A DNA stretch of 34,802 nt from Frigididesulfovibrio sp031551885 (GTDB lineage: Bacteria; Desulfobacterota; Desulfovibrionia; Desulfovibrionales; Desulfovibrionaceae). The stretch lies in the NCBI GenBank assembly GCA_031551885.1, contig JAVBMX010000069.1:1-34802 (forward strand). Reading direction: 5' to 3'. Of the stretch, positions 15,940 through 24,613 are shown in pieces. How positions within the stretch are numbered: position 1 is the stretch's first letter; the number at the start of each line of letters is the position of its first letter. The translations under genes and the position numbers were made by a program. The notes beneath the pieces are model-generated. The model saw nothing but the letters and a program-made list of their open reading frames with translations, was not told the DNA's origin and did no database searches.

Positions 15940-16358
15940 CAGGTTTTGCGCGTTCTGCAATCAGTTGAAAAACTGCCTTAAAAACGCTCGACACCTTCGC
16001 CATGAGCCATGCGAATATGCTCCTCACGCACAGGCCCGCCTGGGATTCCGAGCTTCACTCCCAGGCGGCCTGTGCGACGTTTTCGCGACCAGCCGGTGGA
16101 GGCCCACAAACTATTTGCCTCACCGGTGTTTTTTCGCCGTCGCCGTCACGTGCGCCATTCAGTTCGCGCCATCACCCGACGCCGTCACGCGCGGCACTCG
16201 CCTTCACGATATTCATGATGAAATAATCCATGGTCATATAATCATATCGGAACGCTTCTCATCTCATTTGACATTCACTTCCAAGGGGGTAAACGTACGG
16301 AACGACATTCGCGCGTGCATTCGCATTTTACCTGCGGACGGCAGGCAAGCGGGACGAT
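15940..16358. other. intergenic region between broken locus and efflux operon
   Basis: 419 bases with no supportable gene. It contains the terminator at 16027-16084, then sequence that must hold the efflux operon promoter; no convincing -35/-10 pair was found. Confidence 0.5.
16027..16084 (+). terminator. long hairpin terminator after the broken gene pair
   Basis: CGCACAGG (16027-16034), then a one-base bulge and CCGCCTGGGA (16036-16045), pair with TCCCAGGCGG (16059-16068) and CCTGTGCG (16069-16076): 18 pairs around a 13-base loop. ACGTTTT follows. Confidence 0.75.
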
Positions 16359-17843
16359 ATGGCGACACCGTTACCCTTCAATCCACTCCGGCGTTGTGCC
16401 GAACGGTCATACTTTTTCGGCGGCGTTTTTCTGGCCGGCCTGCTCCTGAGCGCCGTCTTGAGCGCCTGCGCGCCGCAGGACATTACGCCTCAGGCGCGAC
16501 GACTCGACCCACACAATCTGGAGGGCGGACCGTCTTCCCAGGTCGCAGCACAGCCGCCTTGGCCGGAGCCGGGCTGGTGGCGCGTTTACAATGACCCGCA
16601 GCTCGACGGCTTGGTTGTGTTGGCTGTGGAACAAAACCCGAGCATGCGTGTGGCGGCCGCCAGGGTGCGCATGGCGGGCGGCATGGCCGAGTCGGCCGGC
16701 GCGGGCAGGTATCCACAGCTTGATGCGGGAGGACGCGCCACGCTGCGGCACTATAGCGAAGAAGCCTACCACGCCGCCGAGATTTCCGGACGTGATCGCT
16801 GGGACAACGCCGCCCTGGCGCGCGCTTCGTACACGCTTGACCTGTGGGGCAGGGAAAAAGCGACCTACGAAATCGGCCTGGACGAACTGTCGGTCAGAAA
16901 AGTCGAGGCCACCCTCGCCCGGCAAGAGCTGGAAACCGCCGTCGTCCGAACCTACATCAAACTTTCCCTGCAGTATTCCTTGCTGGATATCGCCCACGAG
17001 ACCCTGCGGCAACGAACGGGAATGCTGCACATCGCCCGAGAGCTCTACGACGCCGGGATTGGTTCCGAGCTGGCCGTTCGTCAGGCGGAAACCCACATCC
17101 CGACGAGCCGGGCGGCCATTATCGCTCTTGAGTCCGACATCTCGGTCACCAAGCAAACACTCGCCGCGCTGACCGGACGCGGGCCGGGCGCGGGTGCGGG
17201 CATCACGCGACCCGGTCTGCGGCTTGACGCGATCCCTCCCCTGCCGAAAGAACTGCCCGCCGAGTTGACCGCGCGCAGACCGGACATCACCATCCGCCGC
17301 CTGCGCGTGCAAGCCGCGGAAGGTGGAATCACGGTGGCCAAGGCCGCGTTTTACCCCAACATCAATCTGGCGGCCACGTTCGGCTACGCCGGCATCGGCA
17401 TCGGGAATATTTTTTCCGCGTCCGCGCTCGAAACCGGCGTCGGGCCGGCGATTTCGCTTCCTTTATTCCAGGGCGGCCGCCTGCGCGGCGGTTTGACCGC
17501 GGCCACCGCCGCTTACGACGAAGCCGTTGAGGAATACAACTCCGCGGTCATCCTGGCCTTCGGCGCCGTGGCCGGAAAAATCGAAATCATGAACTCCCTG
17601 GAGCGCCGCGCCGCTGAAGAGGTCAAAGCGCTGCGGCCGGCGCGGAGGGCGTACGCCATTGCCTACAAAGGCTACCAAGCCGGGCTGACCGACTACCTGA
17701 ACGTGCTGACGGCGCAAAATGCTCTTCTGCAAGAAAAGGAACGCAACGCCGACACCGCATCCGAGCGCCTGGACGCCTATGCCCAGCTTATGTACGAACT
17801 GGGCGGCGGGTACGTGGCGCAGCCGGAGGGAGCCCGGCCGTGA
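16359..17843 (+). CDS. outer-membrane efflux lipoprotein (TolC/OprM/NodT family)
   Basis: A 494-residue outer-membrane channel of the RND/MFS/FUSC efflux type. The lipoprotein signal ends in a lipobox (LSAC, Cys37), so the mature protein is lipid-anchored like OprM. Two repeated TolC-like halves are visible: WWRVYNDPQLDGLVVLAVEQ with the long helix QNPSMRVAAARVRMA, and a second half with ELTARRPDITIRRLRVQAAE, AFYPNINLAATFGYAG and ISLPLFQGGRLRGG, a classic outer-membrane efflux motif. ATG at 16359 has only a weak purine stretch ahead. The stop overlaps the next start (GTGA), so it is cotranscribed with the pump. It should form the exit duct for the FUSC/HlyD partners downstream. Confidence 0.92.
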   Translation: MATPLPFNPLRRCAERSYFFGGVFLAGLLLSAVLSACAPQDITPQARRLDPHNLEGGPSSQVAAQPPWPEPGWWRVYNDPQLDGLVVLAVEQNPSMRVAAARVRMAGGMAESAGAGRYPQLDAGGRATLRHYSEEAYHAAEISGRDRWDNAALARASYTLDLWGREKATYEIGLDELSVRKVEATLARQELETAVVRTYIKLSLQYSLLDIAHETLRQRTGMLHIARELYDAGIGSELAVRQAETHIPTSRAAIIALESDISVTKQTLAALTGRGPGAGAGITRPGLRLDAIPPLPKELPAELTARRPDITIRRLRVQAAEGGITVAKAAFYPNINLAATFGYAGIGIGNIFSASALETGVGPAISLPLFQGGRLRGGLTAATAAYDEAVEEYNSAVILAFGAVAGKIEIMNSLERRAAEEVKALRPARRAYAIAYKGYQAGLTDYLNVLTAQNALLQEKERNADTASERLDAYAQLMYELGGGYVAQPEGARP

Positions 17844-20020
17844 GCGACGCGCTCGTCGAACGGACCGAATCCGGAGCGGCCGCCTATTTTCGGCGTCATT
17901 TTCCGGGGATATTGCGCCAGGAGGCCGCCCGCTGGGGGTTTGTGCTGCGCGGGTTGATGGGTGCGTATCTCGCCATGCTGCTTTCCATGTTTTTGGGCTT
18001 GGAACAGCCCTCCACCGCCATGCTGACCGCACTGATCGTCATGCAACCGCAGAGCGGCGAGGTGTTGGCCAAAAGTTGCCATCGCATGCTGGGCAACACG
18101 GCGGGCGGTTTGTTCGTGGTGCTGCTGTTCTCGCTGTGCGGCAACGCGCCGGAGATTATCCTTCTCGGCATGGCCCTGTGGGTCGGGCTGTGCGTCTTTG
18201 GTTCGGCCTACCGGCGCAACGCACAATCCTATGGTTTTGTTCTGGCCGGCTACACCGCCTGCATCATCGCCTTGCCCGAGCTGAGCAACCCGGACCACAT
18301 TCTCATGCCCGCCTTGCTGCGGGTTTCCGAGGTGTTTGTCGGCATCCTCTGCGCCGCCGTCACCTCGGAAATGTTTTTTCCGGAAACCGTCCACAGGGTG
18401 CTGTTCAGCGCGGCGGAAGGACGGTTTGCCCTGTTCGACGACTTTGTGCGCGGCACCCTGGCCGACGGCATGAGCCTTGTGGACATGGAAAAAACGCAAC
18501 AACGCTTCATTCGTGATGTCGCCGTGCTGGACGGCTACGGCTTCGCGGCTTCGTTCGAGGCGGGGGGCGCCCTCAGGCACGCCCGGGTGCGGCTGTTCAA
18601 TTCAAGCTTCATGGCCGCCGCCACCAGCTTCCACGCCCTGCACACCTTTTTCCGCTCGCTTCCGGCGTCGCCGGAACATCCGGCGCGTGCCTTTTTCGTG
18701 GAGATGTTCGCCTTTGTCGCCCAGAGCATGGAAATACGCGACCCCTCGGCCGACTCCGGGCAATCCGCGTTGAAAAGAGCCTCGGCCCTCAAACTGTGCC
18801 GCTCCAAAACCTTGGAAGCCGCCGCCCGGTTCGGACAAACGGCCGACATCGACCATGTGGACAAAACCGAACTGGCGGCCGGCACCCATCTGTTGTGCCG
18901 CTTCCTCAACGATATGCGGGACTATGTGCTGCGCTACGTCGATCTGACCGAACGCCGCCTTGGAAAAACGCGCGAACATGTTCACTCGACCCCCGGGACG
19001 GATGCCGGCATCGCGCTGATTTCCGCCCTGCGGGCCGCGCTGGTGCTTTTACTCGTGGCGATGTTCTGGTGGGAAACGGCTTGGCCTGTCGGCAGCAGCG
19101 CCGTCATTTTCGCCGTGGTCTTCTGTTCGCTTCAGGCGGCGGCCCCGAATCCCGTGCGTTCCATCTTCGTGAGTTCTGTCGGCTGCGTGTTGGGCGTCGC
19201 CCTCGGCGTGTTCTACTGTTTTTTGGTTCTGCCGGCCTGTTCGGACCTCACCCAGCTCTGCGTGACGCTGTTTCCCTTTCTCGCCGTCGGCCCGTATCTG
19301 ATGACCATTCCGGCAACCGCCGGCCTGGGGCGCTCCTACAACTTCATGTTCGCCTCGTTCGCGGCCGTGGGGCTGTATTTCAGCCTCAGCCCGACGGAAC
19401 TCATGGGCGGCGCTCTGGCCAAGCTGTTCGGCATCGCCGTTGCCGGAGCCATGCTGGCCGTCTTCTTTCCCGCCGGAGGAACGTGGTGGAAAGAGCGCCT
19501 GCGCAACGGGTTGCCGCGTCTCTGCGTAAGGGTTTGCCGGGGAAAAACGGCCGGGCTTCCGCCGCGCTTTGAAAGCGGCGTACGCGACTTGGTGTTGCAA
19601 TTTTCCGCCAATGCGCTGACCAGCCCGGAGGAAGAAACCGACATGGTCCGCCGCGCGTTTGCCGTGGGCGATCTGGGCCGCCTGATCCTTGAGATTCGCG
19701 TGGGGCTGGAGCAAAAGGTATTTCCACCCGCGGAAGAAGCCCTGCTTCGCGATCTGCCGGAAGCGCTGGCCCGGCTGCTGGAAAAACCGAATCGCCGTCG
19801 CCTCCGCGCTCTGCCGGCAACGCTCCGCTCCCGTTTGGCGACGCCTTTGGATACCGCCGATGCCGGCGGCGTGGATGGAAGCGCCCGGGCCGATCGCCCC
19901 GGCGGAGCGTTCTGCCTGCTGCACCTGCTGGAGCGAACGCTGCCTCGGGTGATGGCCGCCCTGCGCCTTCACGAGGCGGATGGCGGCGAAGGCGGCAAAG
20001 GAGGAAGCGATGCCGCGTGA
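17840..20020 (+). CDS. FUSC / AaeB-like aromatic acid efflux pump
   Basis: A 726-residue inner-membrane protein of the fusaric acid resistance (FUSC, PF04632/AaeB) family, which exports aromatic carboxylic acids. Two hydrophobic blocks, about 28-180 and about 390-555, each hold five or so membrane helices and are each followed by a long cytoplasmic region. Family-like stretches are ALIVMQPQSGEVLAKSCHRM with NTAGGLFVVLLFSL, and in the second block WPVGSSAVIFAVVFCSLQAA. The GTG start overlaps the outer-membrane gene stop by four bases, and its own 3' end overlaps the next small gene by 11 bases. Substrate is unknown; aromatic or hydroxycinnamic acids are the family precedent. Confidence 0.9.
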   Translation: MSDALVERTESGAAAYFRRHFPGILRQEAARWGFVLRGLMGAYLAMLLSMFLGLEQPSTAMLTALIVMQPQSGEVLAKSCHRMLGNTAGGLFVVLLFSLCGNAPEIILLGMALWVGLCVFGSAYRRNAQSYGFVLAGYTACIIALPELSNPDHILMPALLRVSEVFVGILCAAVTSEMFFPETVHRVLFSAAEGRFALFDDFVRGTLADGMSLVDMEKTQQRFIRDVAVLDGYGFAASFEAGGALRHARVRLFNSSFMAAATSFHALHTFFRSLPASPEHPARAFFVEMFAFVAQSMEIRDPSADSGQSALKRASALKLCRSKTLEAAARFGQTADIDHVDKTELAAGTHLLCRFLNDMRDYVLRYVDLTERRLGKTREHVHSTPGTDAGIALISALRAALVLLLVAMFWWETAWPVGSSAVIFAVVFCSLQAAAPNPVRSIFVSSVGCVLGVALGVFYCFLVLPACSDLTQLCVTLFPFLAVGPYLMTIPATAGLGRSYNFMFASFAAVGLYFSLSPTELMGGALAKLFGIAVAGAMLAVFFPAGGTWWKERLRNGLPRLCVRVCRGKTAGLPPRFESGVRDLVLQFSANALTSPEEETDMVRRAFAVGDLGRLILEIRVGLEQKVFPPAEEALLRDLPEALARLLEKPNRRRLRALPATLRSRLATPLDTADAGGVDGSARADRPGGAFCLLHLLERTLPRVMAALRLHEADGGEGGKGGSDAA

Positions 20021-20216
20021 ACTGGTGGTTTTCGGGGTGGTGCTGCCGGCCCTTGTGCCGTTGTTCCTGCTCTGCTTCGTAATTATGTGGCGGCTGGACA
20101 AAGTGTTCAGCGGCCGAAATTTGTACCGCCACGTCTGGCACCCGCCGCTGTTTCGTCTGGCCTTGTTCGGTGTTTTGTTCAGCCTCGCCGGGTTGCTCGT
20201 GTATGGCCGGCCTTAG
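20010..20216 (+). CDS. small AaeX-like membrane protein (DUF1656)
   Basis: A 68-residue protein with two hydrophobic segments (VVFGVVLPALVPLFLLCFVI and LFRLALFGVLFSLAGLLVYG), matching the DUF1656/AaeX type found beside AaeA and AaeB pumps. Its function in the pump is not known. AAGGAGG at 19998-20004 lies inside the end of the FUSC gene and sets the ATG at 20010; the two genes overlap by 11 bases, so translation is coupled. It is followed after nine bases by the adaptor gene. Confidence 0.85.
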   Translation: MPRELVVFGVVLPALVPLFLLCFVIMWRLDKVFSGRNLYRHVWHPPLFRLALFGVLFSLAGLLVYGRP

Positions 20217-20225
20217 GGAGGATGT

Positions 20226-21095
20226 ATGCGCCTGACCGTACTGATGCGGTTTTTCATAACGGCGGTGGTGCTCTGCGCGGCCGTGGCTTCGGCCGTGCTG
20301 CTCTGGCGCGCCTATATGTATTCGCCCTGGACGCGCGACGGCAGGGTGGAGGCCGACGTGGTGGTGGTTGCTCCCGACGTTTCGGGACCCGTCGACAGCG
20401 TGCCGGTCAAAGACAACCAATTGGTGCGCAAAGGCGACGTGCTCATGGTGATCGACCGGGAGCGGTTCCGTCTGGCCCTTGCCCGGGCGGAAGCCCAGGT
20501 AGCGACGCGCTCCGCCATGGCGGAACGCCTGCGGGACGATGCCGCGCGCCGGGCCTTGGTCGGGTCGGACGTAATCTCACGCGAGGGTCACGAACAGGCG
20601 GACGCCGCCGCCCGCGCGGCCCAGGCCGAACTGAGCGAAGCCGAAACCCTGCGCGATGTCGCCCGGCTGAATCTGGAACGCACCGAGGTCCGCTCCCCGG
20701 TCAACGGCTATGTGACGAATCTGGACGTGTTTCCCGGCAACTACGCCACGGCCGGCAAGCCGCTCGTGGCGGTCATCGACGCGCAATCGTTCCGGGTTTC
20801 CGGCTATTTTGAGGAGACCAAACTCTCCGGCATTCGCCCGGGCGACAAAGCGACGATTGAACTGCTCGACGGCACGCCGCCCCTGGCCGGGGTGGTGGAA
20901 AGCACCGCCGCGGGGATCGGGGAACGCGAAAACCCCACGGGCAGCCGCCTGCTGGTGGACGTGAACCCGGCACGCAACTGGGTGCGCTTGGCCCAGCGCA
21001 TTCCGGTGCGCATCCGCCTGGAAGGACCGCTGCCGCCGCACCTGGCCATGGGAATGACCTGCACGATAAGCATCACCCCGACCAAGGGAGAATAG
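20226..21095 (+). CDS. HlyD-family periplasmic adaptor (AaeA-like)
   Basis: A 289-residue membrane-fusion protein that links the FUSC pump to the outer-membrane channel. An N-terminal membrane anchor (about 8-28) is followed by YSPWTRDGRVEADVVVVAPD, the lipoyl half-motif SGPVDSVPVKDNQLVRKGD, an alpha hairpin (about 75-150), the second lipoyl half ERTEVRSPVNGYVTNLDVFP, and a beta-barrel end with RIPVRIRLEG. The short hairpin is typical of AaeA/EmrA-like adaptors. AGGGAGG precedes the ATG at 20226; ATG at codon 7 is an alternative. It is the last gene of the efflux operon; no AaeR-type regulator lies next to it. Confidence 0.92.
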   Translation: MRLTVLMRFFITAVVLCAAVASAVLLWRAYMYSPWTRDGRVEADVVVVAPDVSGPVDSVPVKDNQLVRKGDVLMVIDRERFRLALARAEAQVATRSAMAERLRDDAARRALVGSDVISREGHEQADAAARAAQAELSEAETLRDVARLNLERTEVRSPVNGYVTNLDVFPGNYATAGKPLVAVIDAQSFRVSGYFEETKLSGIRPGDKATIELLDGTPPLAGVVESTAAGIGERENPTGSRLLVDVNPARNWVRLAQRIPVRIRLEGPLPPHLAMGMTCTISITPTKGE

Positions 21096-21177
21096 CGCCC
21101 GACTGCCGGCGTGTTCAGGCCGCGCGGGCACGTGCCGGCTTGCGGGAAACCCGCTTCCATGCGCTTTCGTTTCCGCA

Positions 21178-21214
21178 AAGAAATCCCCGCGCCTGAGACG
21201 CGGGGATTTCTTCT
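21178..21214. terminator. bidirectional terminator between efflux operon and tmRNA
   Basis: AAGAAATCCCCGCG (21178-21191) pairs perfectly with CGCGGGGATTTCTT (21199-21212) around a seven-base loop. It lies between converging transcripts, 28 bases past the tmRNA 3' end, and can serve both; the U tracts are short on each side. Confidence 0.8.
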
Positions 21215-21241
21215 CCACTCAATCATTCCAAAATTTGAAAA

Positions 21242-21600
21242 ATGGTGGAGGCGGCGGGAATCGAACCCGCGTCCGAGAACAGTCTGCCGAAACGTCTACG
21301 GGTGTAGTCCGGGATTCATCTCTCGCCGAAGGGGCGGCCCCCGAACGGGCTATCCTTCAGCCGGCCCGCCTAAAGGTCTCGTGTTCATTGCGGTGGGCAT
21401 CTTTGAACACCAGCCTGATGAGGGTGTCCGGGTCATGCGCTTATCAGGCGTGGGCACATGAACCGGCGCTGCTTAATTAAGCAGCGAGAGCGTAATCGTA
21501 ATCGTTGCCAATTACTTTTGTTGCCGCTTTTTACGAGGCCAGCGGCGCCTCGACCCGCAGTCTACGGTTTCCACATCCCCGTCGAAACCAGTGCGCCCCC
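21242..21600 (-). ncRNA. ssrA: transfer-messenger RNA (tmRNA)
   Basis: A one-piece tmRNA of about 359 bases that rescues stalled ribosomes and tags the nascent peptide. The 5' end (GGGGGCG, then the conserved GGTTTCGACGGGGATGTGGAA) pairs with the 3' acceptor CGCCTCC. The T arm is GCGGGTTCGATTCCCGC, and CCA is encoded (21242-21244). The tag frame is at 21477-21509 and reads GNDYDYALAA with a GGC resume codon and a TAA stop. The surrounding bases fold into the pseudoknot region, with GC-rich hairpins between the tag and the 3' half. Confidence 0.97.
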
Positions 21601-21652
21601 ATGCGTATGGGGTGGAAAGGCCACACTCTGCCGAAGACCTTCCCGAAGGAAA

Positions 21653-21680
21653 AGTATAGCCATTGCGGCGAAAAACGCAA
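21653..21680 (-). promoter_or_regulatory. candidate ssrA promoter
   Basis: On the minus strand TTGCGT (21675-21680) is followed after 16 bases by TATACT (21653-21658). Transcription would start about 45 bases before the mature 5' end at 21600, leaving a leader for RNase P to remove. Confidence 0.5.
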
Positions 21681-21890
21681 GCCGGAAACCCATGCTTCGC
21701 ACCGGTTCGGCACATTCCCGCGCCGGGTGCCGGCGCAGTTTGAGCGGCAAGGTGGTGGGAACGGTTCGGCGTCAGGCAAGGAAGGCGAAGTTTCAGGCTT
21801 CGGGGCCGGCCTCTTCTCCAGCCCTGCCCCGGAGCTTAACACAAGCCCGGCGGGTATCACGTCAAACCGGCCCCCCCCGCGGTCGGCCTC

Positions 21891-21919
21891 TGGACTCCGA
21901 CCGCCCACGCTGGTACACT
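21891..21919 (+). promoter_or_regulatory. candidate gatB promoter
   Basis: TGGACT (21891-21896), 17 bases, then TACACT (21914-21919) preceded by TGG as in an extended -10. It lies about 45 bases ahead of the gatB start. Confidence 0.5.
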
Positions 21920-21965
21920 TTCCGCCGCATGAAAGTCGGAATTCCCGACGCGTTCAGGAGGAACC

Positions 21966-23390
21966 ATGGCGTCTTACGAAGCGGTCATCGGCCTTGAAAT
22001 CCACGCGCAGCTTAAAACCGCGTCCAAATTGTTCTGTTCCTGCCCCACCACGTTCGGGGCGGGCCCCAACGAGCAGGTTTGCGAAGTCTGCGGCGGCATG
22101 CCGGGCGCCCTGCCCCGGCTCAACGAAAAGGCCGTCGAGCTGGCCGCCAAGGCGGGTCTGGCTCTGAACTGCACGGTCAATGAATATTCCGTGTTTTCCC
22201 GCAAAAACTACTTTTACCCCGACCTGCCGGCCGGCTTCCAGACCTCCCAGTTCGCGCCGCCCGTCTGCGAACACGGGCACCTCGACGTCACGGTCAACGG
22301 CGAGACCCGACGCATCGGCATCACCCGCATCCACCTTGAGGACGACGCCGGCAAGTGCGTGCACGGCCAGGGCGGCATGACCCTGGTGGACCTCAACCGC
22401 GCGGGCACTCCGCTGATCGAGATCGTCAGCGAGCCCGACATCCGCAGCGCCGAGGAAGCGGCCGAGTATATGCGCCAGATTCACGCCATCCTTGTGGCCC
22501 TGGACGTGACCGACGGCAACATGGAAGAAGGCAGCATGCGTTGTGACGCCAACGTTTCGCTGCGCCCCAAGGGCTCAAGCGCCTTCGGCACCCGTACGGA
22601 AACCAAAAACCTGAACTCGTTCCGCAACATCCAGCGGGCCGTGACCTATGAAATCTCCCGCCAGGAAGCCTGTCTCGAAGACGGTATCGCCATTCTGCAG
22701 GAAACCCGGCTGTTCGACTCGGTCAAGCAGATCACCCAGGCCATGCGCTCCAAGGAAGACGCCCACGACTACCGCTATTTCCCCAACCCGGATCTCCCCC
22801 CGGTGCTGGTCGACAAGGCGGACCTCGAAGCCTGGCGCGCGTCCATGCCGGAGCTGCCCGAAGCCCGCAAAAGCCGTCTGACGACTCAATACGATCTTTC
22901 CGCCGACGACGCGGCCGTGCTGGTGGGTACCCGCGAAGCCGCCGACTTCTTTGAACGGGCCGTTGCGGCCGGCGGCCCGGCCAAGCGCACGGCCTCGCTG
23001 ATGCTTGGGGAGTTCCTGCGGGAATGCGGCGCGCGCGGCCTTGCGCCTTCGGAAGCGAAAATGCCCCCGGCCGGTCTGGCCGAATTGGCGAAAATCGTGG
23101 ACGGCGGGCTGATCAGCCTGCGCATCGCCCACGATCTGTTCCCGGAGCTGTTTGAAACCGGTTCGTCGGCCGAAGCCTTGGCCAAAGAACGCGGCCTGCT
23201 GCAGGTTTCGGATTCCTCCGAGTTGGAAAGCGCCGTGGACGCCGTGCTGGCCGAAAACCCCACGGAAGTGGAGGCTTATCGCGACGGCAAGACCAAGTTG
23301 ATGTCCTTTTTTGTCGGCCGGGTCATGCAAAAGACCAAAGGCAAGGCCAACCCCGCCCTGGTCAACGAACTGCTGGGCAAAAAATTGTGA
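21966..23390 (+). CDS. gatB: Asp-tRNA(Asn)/Glu-tRNA(Gln) amidotransferase subunit B
   Basis: GatB is the kinase/amidation subunit of GatCAB, which converts mischarged Glu-tRNA(Gln) (and Asp-tRNA(Asn)) to the amide forms. The 474-residue protein has the signature EAVIGLEIHAQLKTASKLFC (5-24), the zinc-type cysteines CSC...CEVC, LEDDAGKCVHG, DLNRAGTPLIEIVSEPDIRS, DANVSLRPKGS, KNLNSFRNIQRAVTYEI, and a C-terminal YqeY-like domain. AGGAGGAACC sets the ATG. Its length is normal. gatC and gatA are not adjacent. The MFS gene starts within its stop codon. Confidence 0.98.
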   Translation: MASYEAVIGLEIHAQLKTASKLFCSCPTTFGAGPNEQVCEVCGGMPGALPRLNEKAVELAAKAGLALNCTVNEYSVFSRKNYFYPDLPAGFQTSQFAPPVCEHGHLDVTVNGETRRIGITRIHLEDDAGKCVHGQGGMTLVDLNRAGTPLIEIVSEPDIRSAEEAAEYMRQIHAILVALDVTDGNMEEGSMRCDANVSLRPKGSSAFGTRTETKNLNSFRNIQRAVTYEISRQEACLEDGIAILQETRLFDSVKQITQAMRSKEDAHDYRYFPNPDLPPVLVDKADLEAWRASMPELPEARKSRLTTQYDLSADDAAVLVGTREAADFFERAVAAGGPAKRTASLMLGEFLRECGARGLAPSEAKMPPAGLAELAKIVDGGLISLRIAHDLFPELFETGSSAEALAKERGLLQVSDSSELESAVDAVLAENPTEVEAYRDGKTKLMSFFVGRVMQKTKGKANPALVNELLGKKL

Positions 23391-24592
23391 CGAGCGCGCA
23401 GCCGCAAAACGGCCCGAGCCCGGACGCGGCCCGCCGGGCCACGCTCTTGGCTTACGGCTGCACCTACAGCATGATCATCGGGGTGAGCAGCGTTATGCCG
23501 CTCTTGCCTTTTTTGGCCAAGACGTTTGCGATTTCCATCTCGCATGTCGGCTTGGTCATCTCGGCCTTCACCCTTCCGGGGATTTTCTTCACCCCGCTGG
23601 GGGGTATTCTGGCGGACCGTTACGGCCACAAAGCGGTGCTCATCCCCTCCCTCATTCTGTTCTGCCTGGGCGGCGCGGGCTGCGCGGCGGCTCCGGATTT
23701 CCCCACCCTCATCGCCCTGCGCTTTGTCCAGGGCGTGGGGGCGGCTTCGTTCGGCACCATGAACGTGGCCATCCTGGCCGATACGTTCTCCGGGCAGGAG
23801 CTTTCCAAATACATCGGCTGGAACATGACGTTGCTGAGCTTTTTCACGGCGGCCTTTCCTTTTCTGGGCGGGGTGCTGGGAGATCAACACTGGCGGCTGG
23901 CTTTTCTGCTGCCGTTGACCTCCCTGCCGGTGCTGCTGCTCACCTTCTACACCCCGCTGCGCAAGCCGGACCCGGCCGCGCGTTCCCCCCAGCCGATTCG
24001 AGGGCTGCTGCATGCCGTTGCCGCGCCGCGCATCCGCATGCTCCTCATTTTGACCTTTCTGACATTCATCATGCTGTATGGTCCGGTAATCACCTGCCTG
24101 CCGGTGCTGGGCGCGCACAAGTTTCACCAAAACGCCGGAAGCATCGGCATGCTTTTGATCGCTTCGTCGCTCGGTGCCGCCTGCGTGGCGCCTTTCACGG
24201 GCAAGCTATCGCAACGCTTCTCACTGCGCTTCCTGCTCATGACGGCACAGTTTTTTTACATCGCTTCACTGGCGTTGATTCCGCTGGTGCCGGCCTTCCA
24301 CTGGCTGATCGTGCCGATCTTTTTCTTCGGCCTCGGGCAAGGGCTGAACATCCCCAATCTGCAGGCCGATCTGGCCAAGAGCGCGCCCAAAGAGATGCGG
24401 TCGTCGATTATGGCGGCCAACGGCATGCTTCTGCGCACCGGGCAAACCCTCGCGCCGCTGGCCTTCACGGCCATGATCGATACGCAGGGAATAGACTGGG
24501 GATTTTATGCGGGGGTGGGGCTGGCCTGCGCGCTGCTCATCTTGGCCGCGTTCTGTTTGCCGAGAGTGAGACGGGCGGAAGCGACCGCCTGA
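23387..24592 (+). CDS. major facilitator superfamily exporter (DHA1-like)
   Basis: A 401-residue, 12-helix transporter of the major facilitator superfamily. Helix 2-3 carries motif A (GGILADRYGHKAVL). RFVQGVGAASFGTMNVAILA fits the helix 4 motif of drug:H+ antiporters, and GFYAGVGLACALLILAAFCL forms the last helix. The substrate cannot be deduced. The GTG start overlaps the gatB stop in a GTGA, so translation is coupled to a housekeeping gene. GTG was chosen because it is the first start that keeps the N-terminal helix. Confidence 0.85.
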   Translation: MTSAQPQNGPSPDAARRATLLAYGCTYSMIIGVSSVMPLLPFLAKTFAISISHVGLVISAFTLPGIFFTPLGGILADRYGHKAVLIPSLILFCLGGAGCAAAPDFPTLIALRFVQGVGAASFGTMNVAILADTFSGQELSKYIGWNMTLLSFFTAAFPFLGGVLGDQHWRLAFLLPLTSLPVLLLTFYTPLRKPDPAARSPQPIRGLLHAVAAPRIRMLLILTFLTFIMLYGPVITCLPVLGAHKFHQNAGSIGMLLIASSLGAACVAPFTGKLSQRFSLRFLLMTAQFFYIASLALIPLVPAFHWLIVPIFFFGLGQGLNIPNLQADLAKSAPKEMRSSIMAANGMLLRTGQTLAPLAFTAMIDTQGIDWGFYAGVGLACALLILAAFCLPRVRRAEATA

Positions 24593-24613
24593 CGCGAAAT
24601 CAGCGAACCGCGC

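Larger units (their letters stand above)
21601..21965. other. divergent intergenic region ssrA / gatB
   Basis: 365 bases with no supportable gene; it holds the divergent ssrA and gatB promoters, listed separately. A C-run lies near 21871. Confidence 0.55.

Noticed and set aside
15965..16594. Open frame overlapping the start of the outer-membrane gene
   Set aside because: Contains the terminator hairpin and runs into the lipoprotein gene in another frame; no domain is recognisable.
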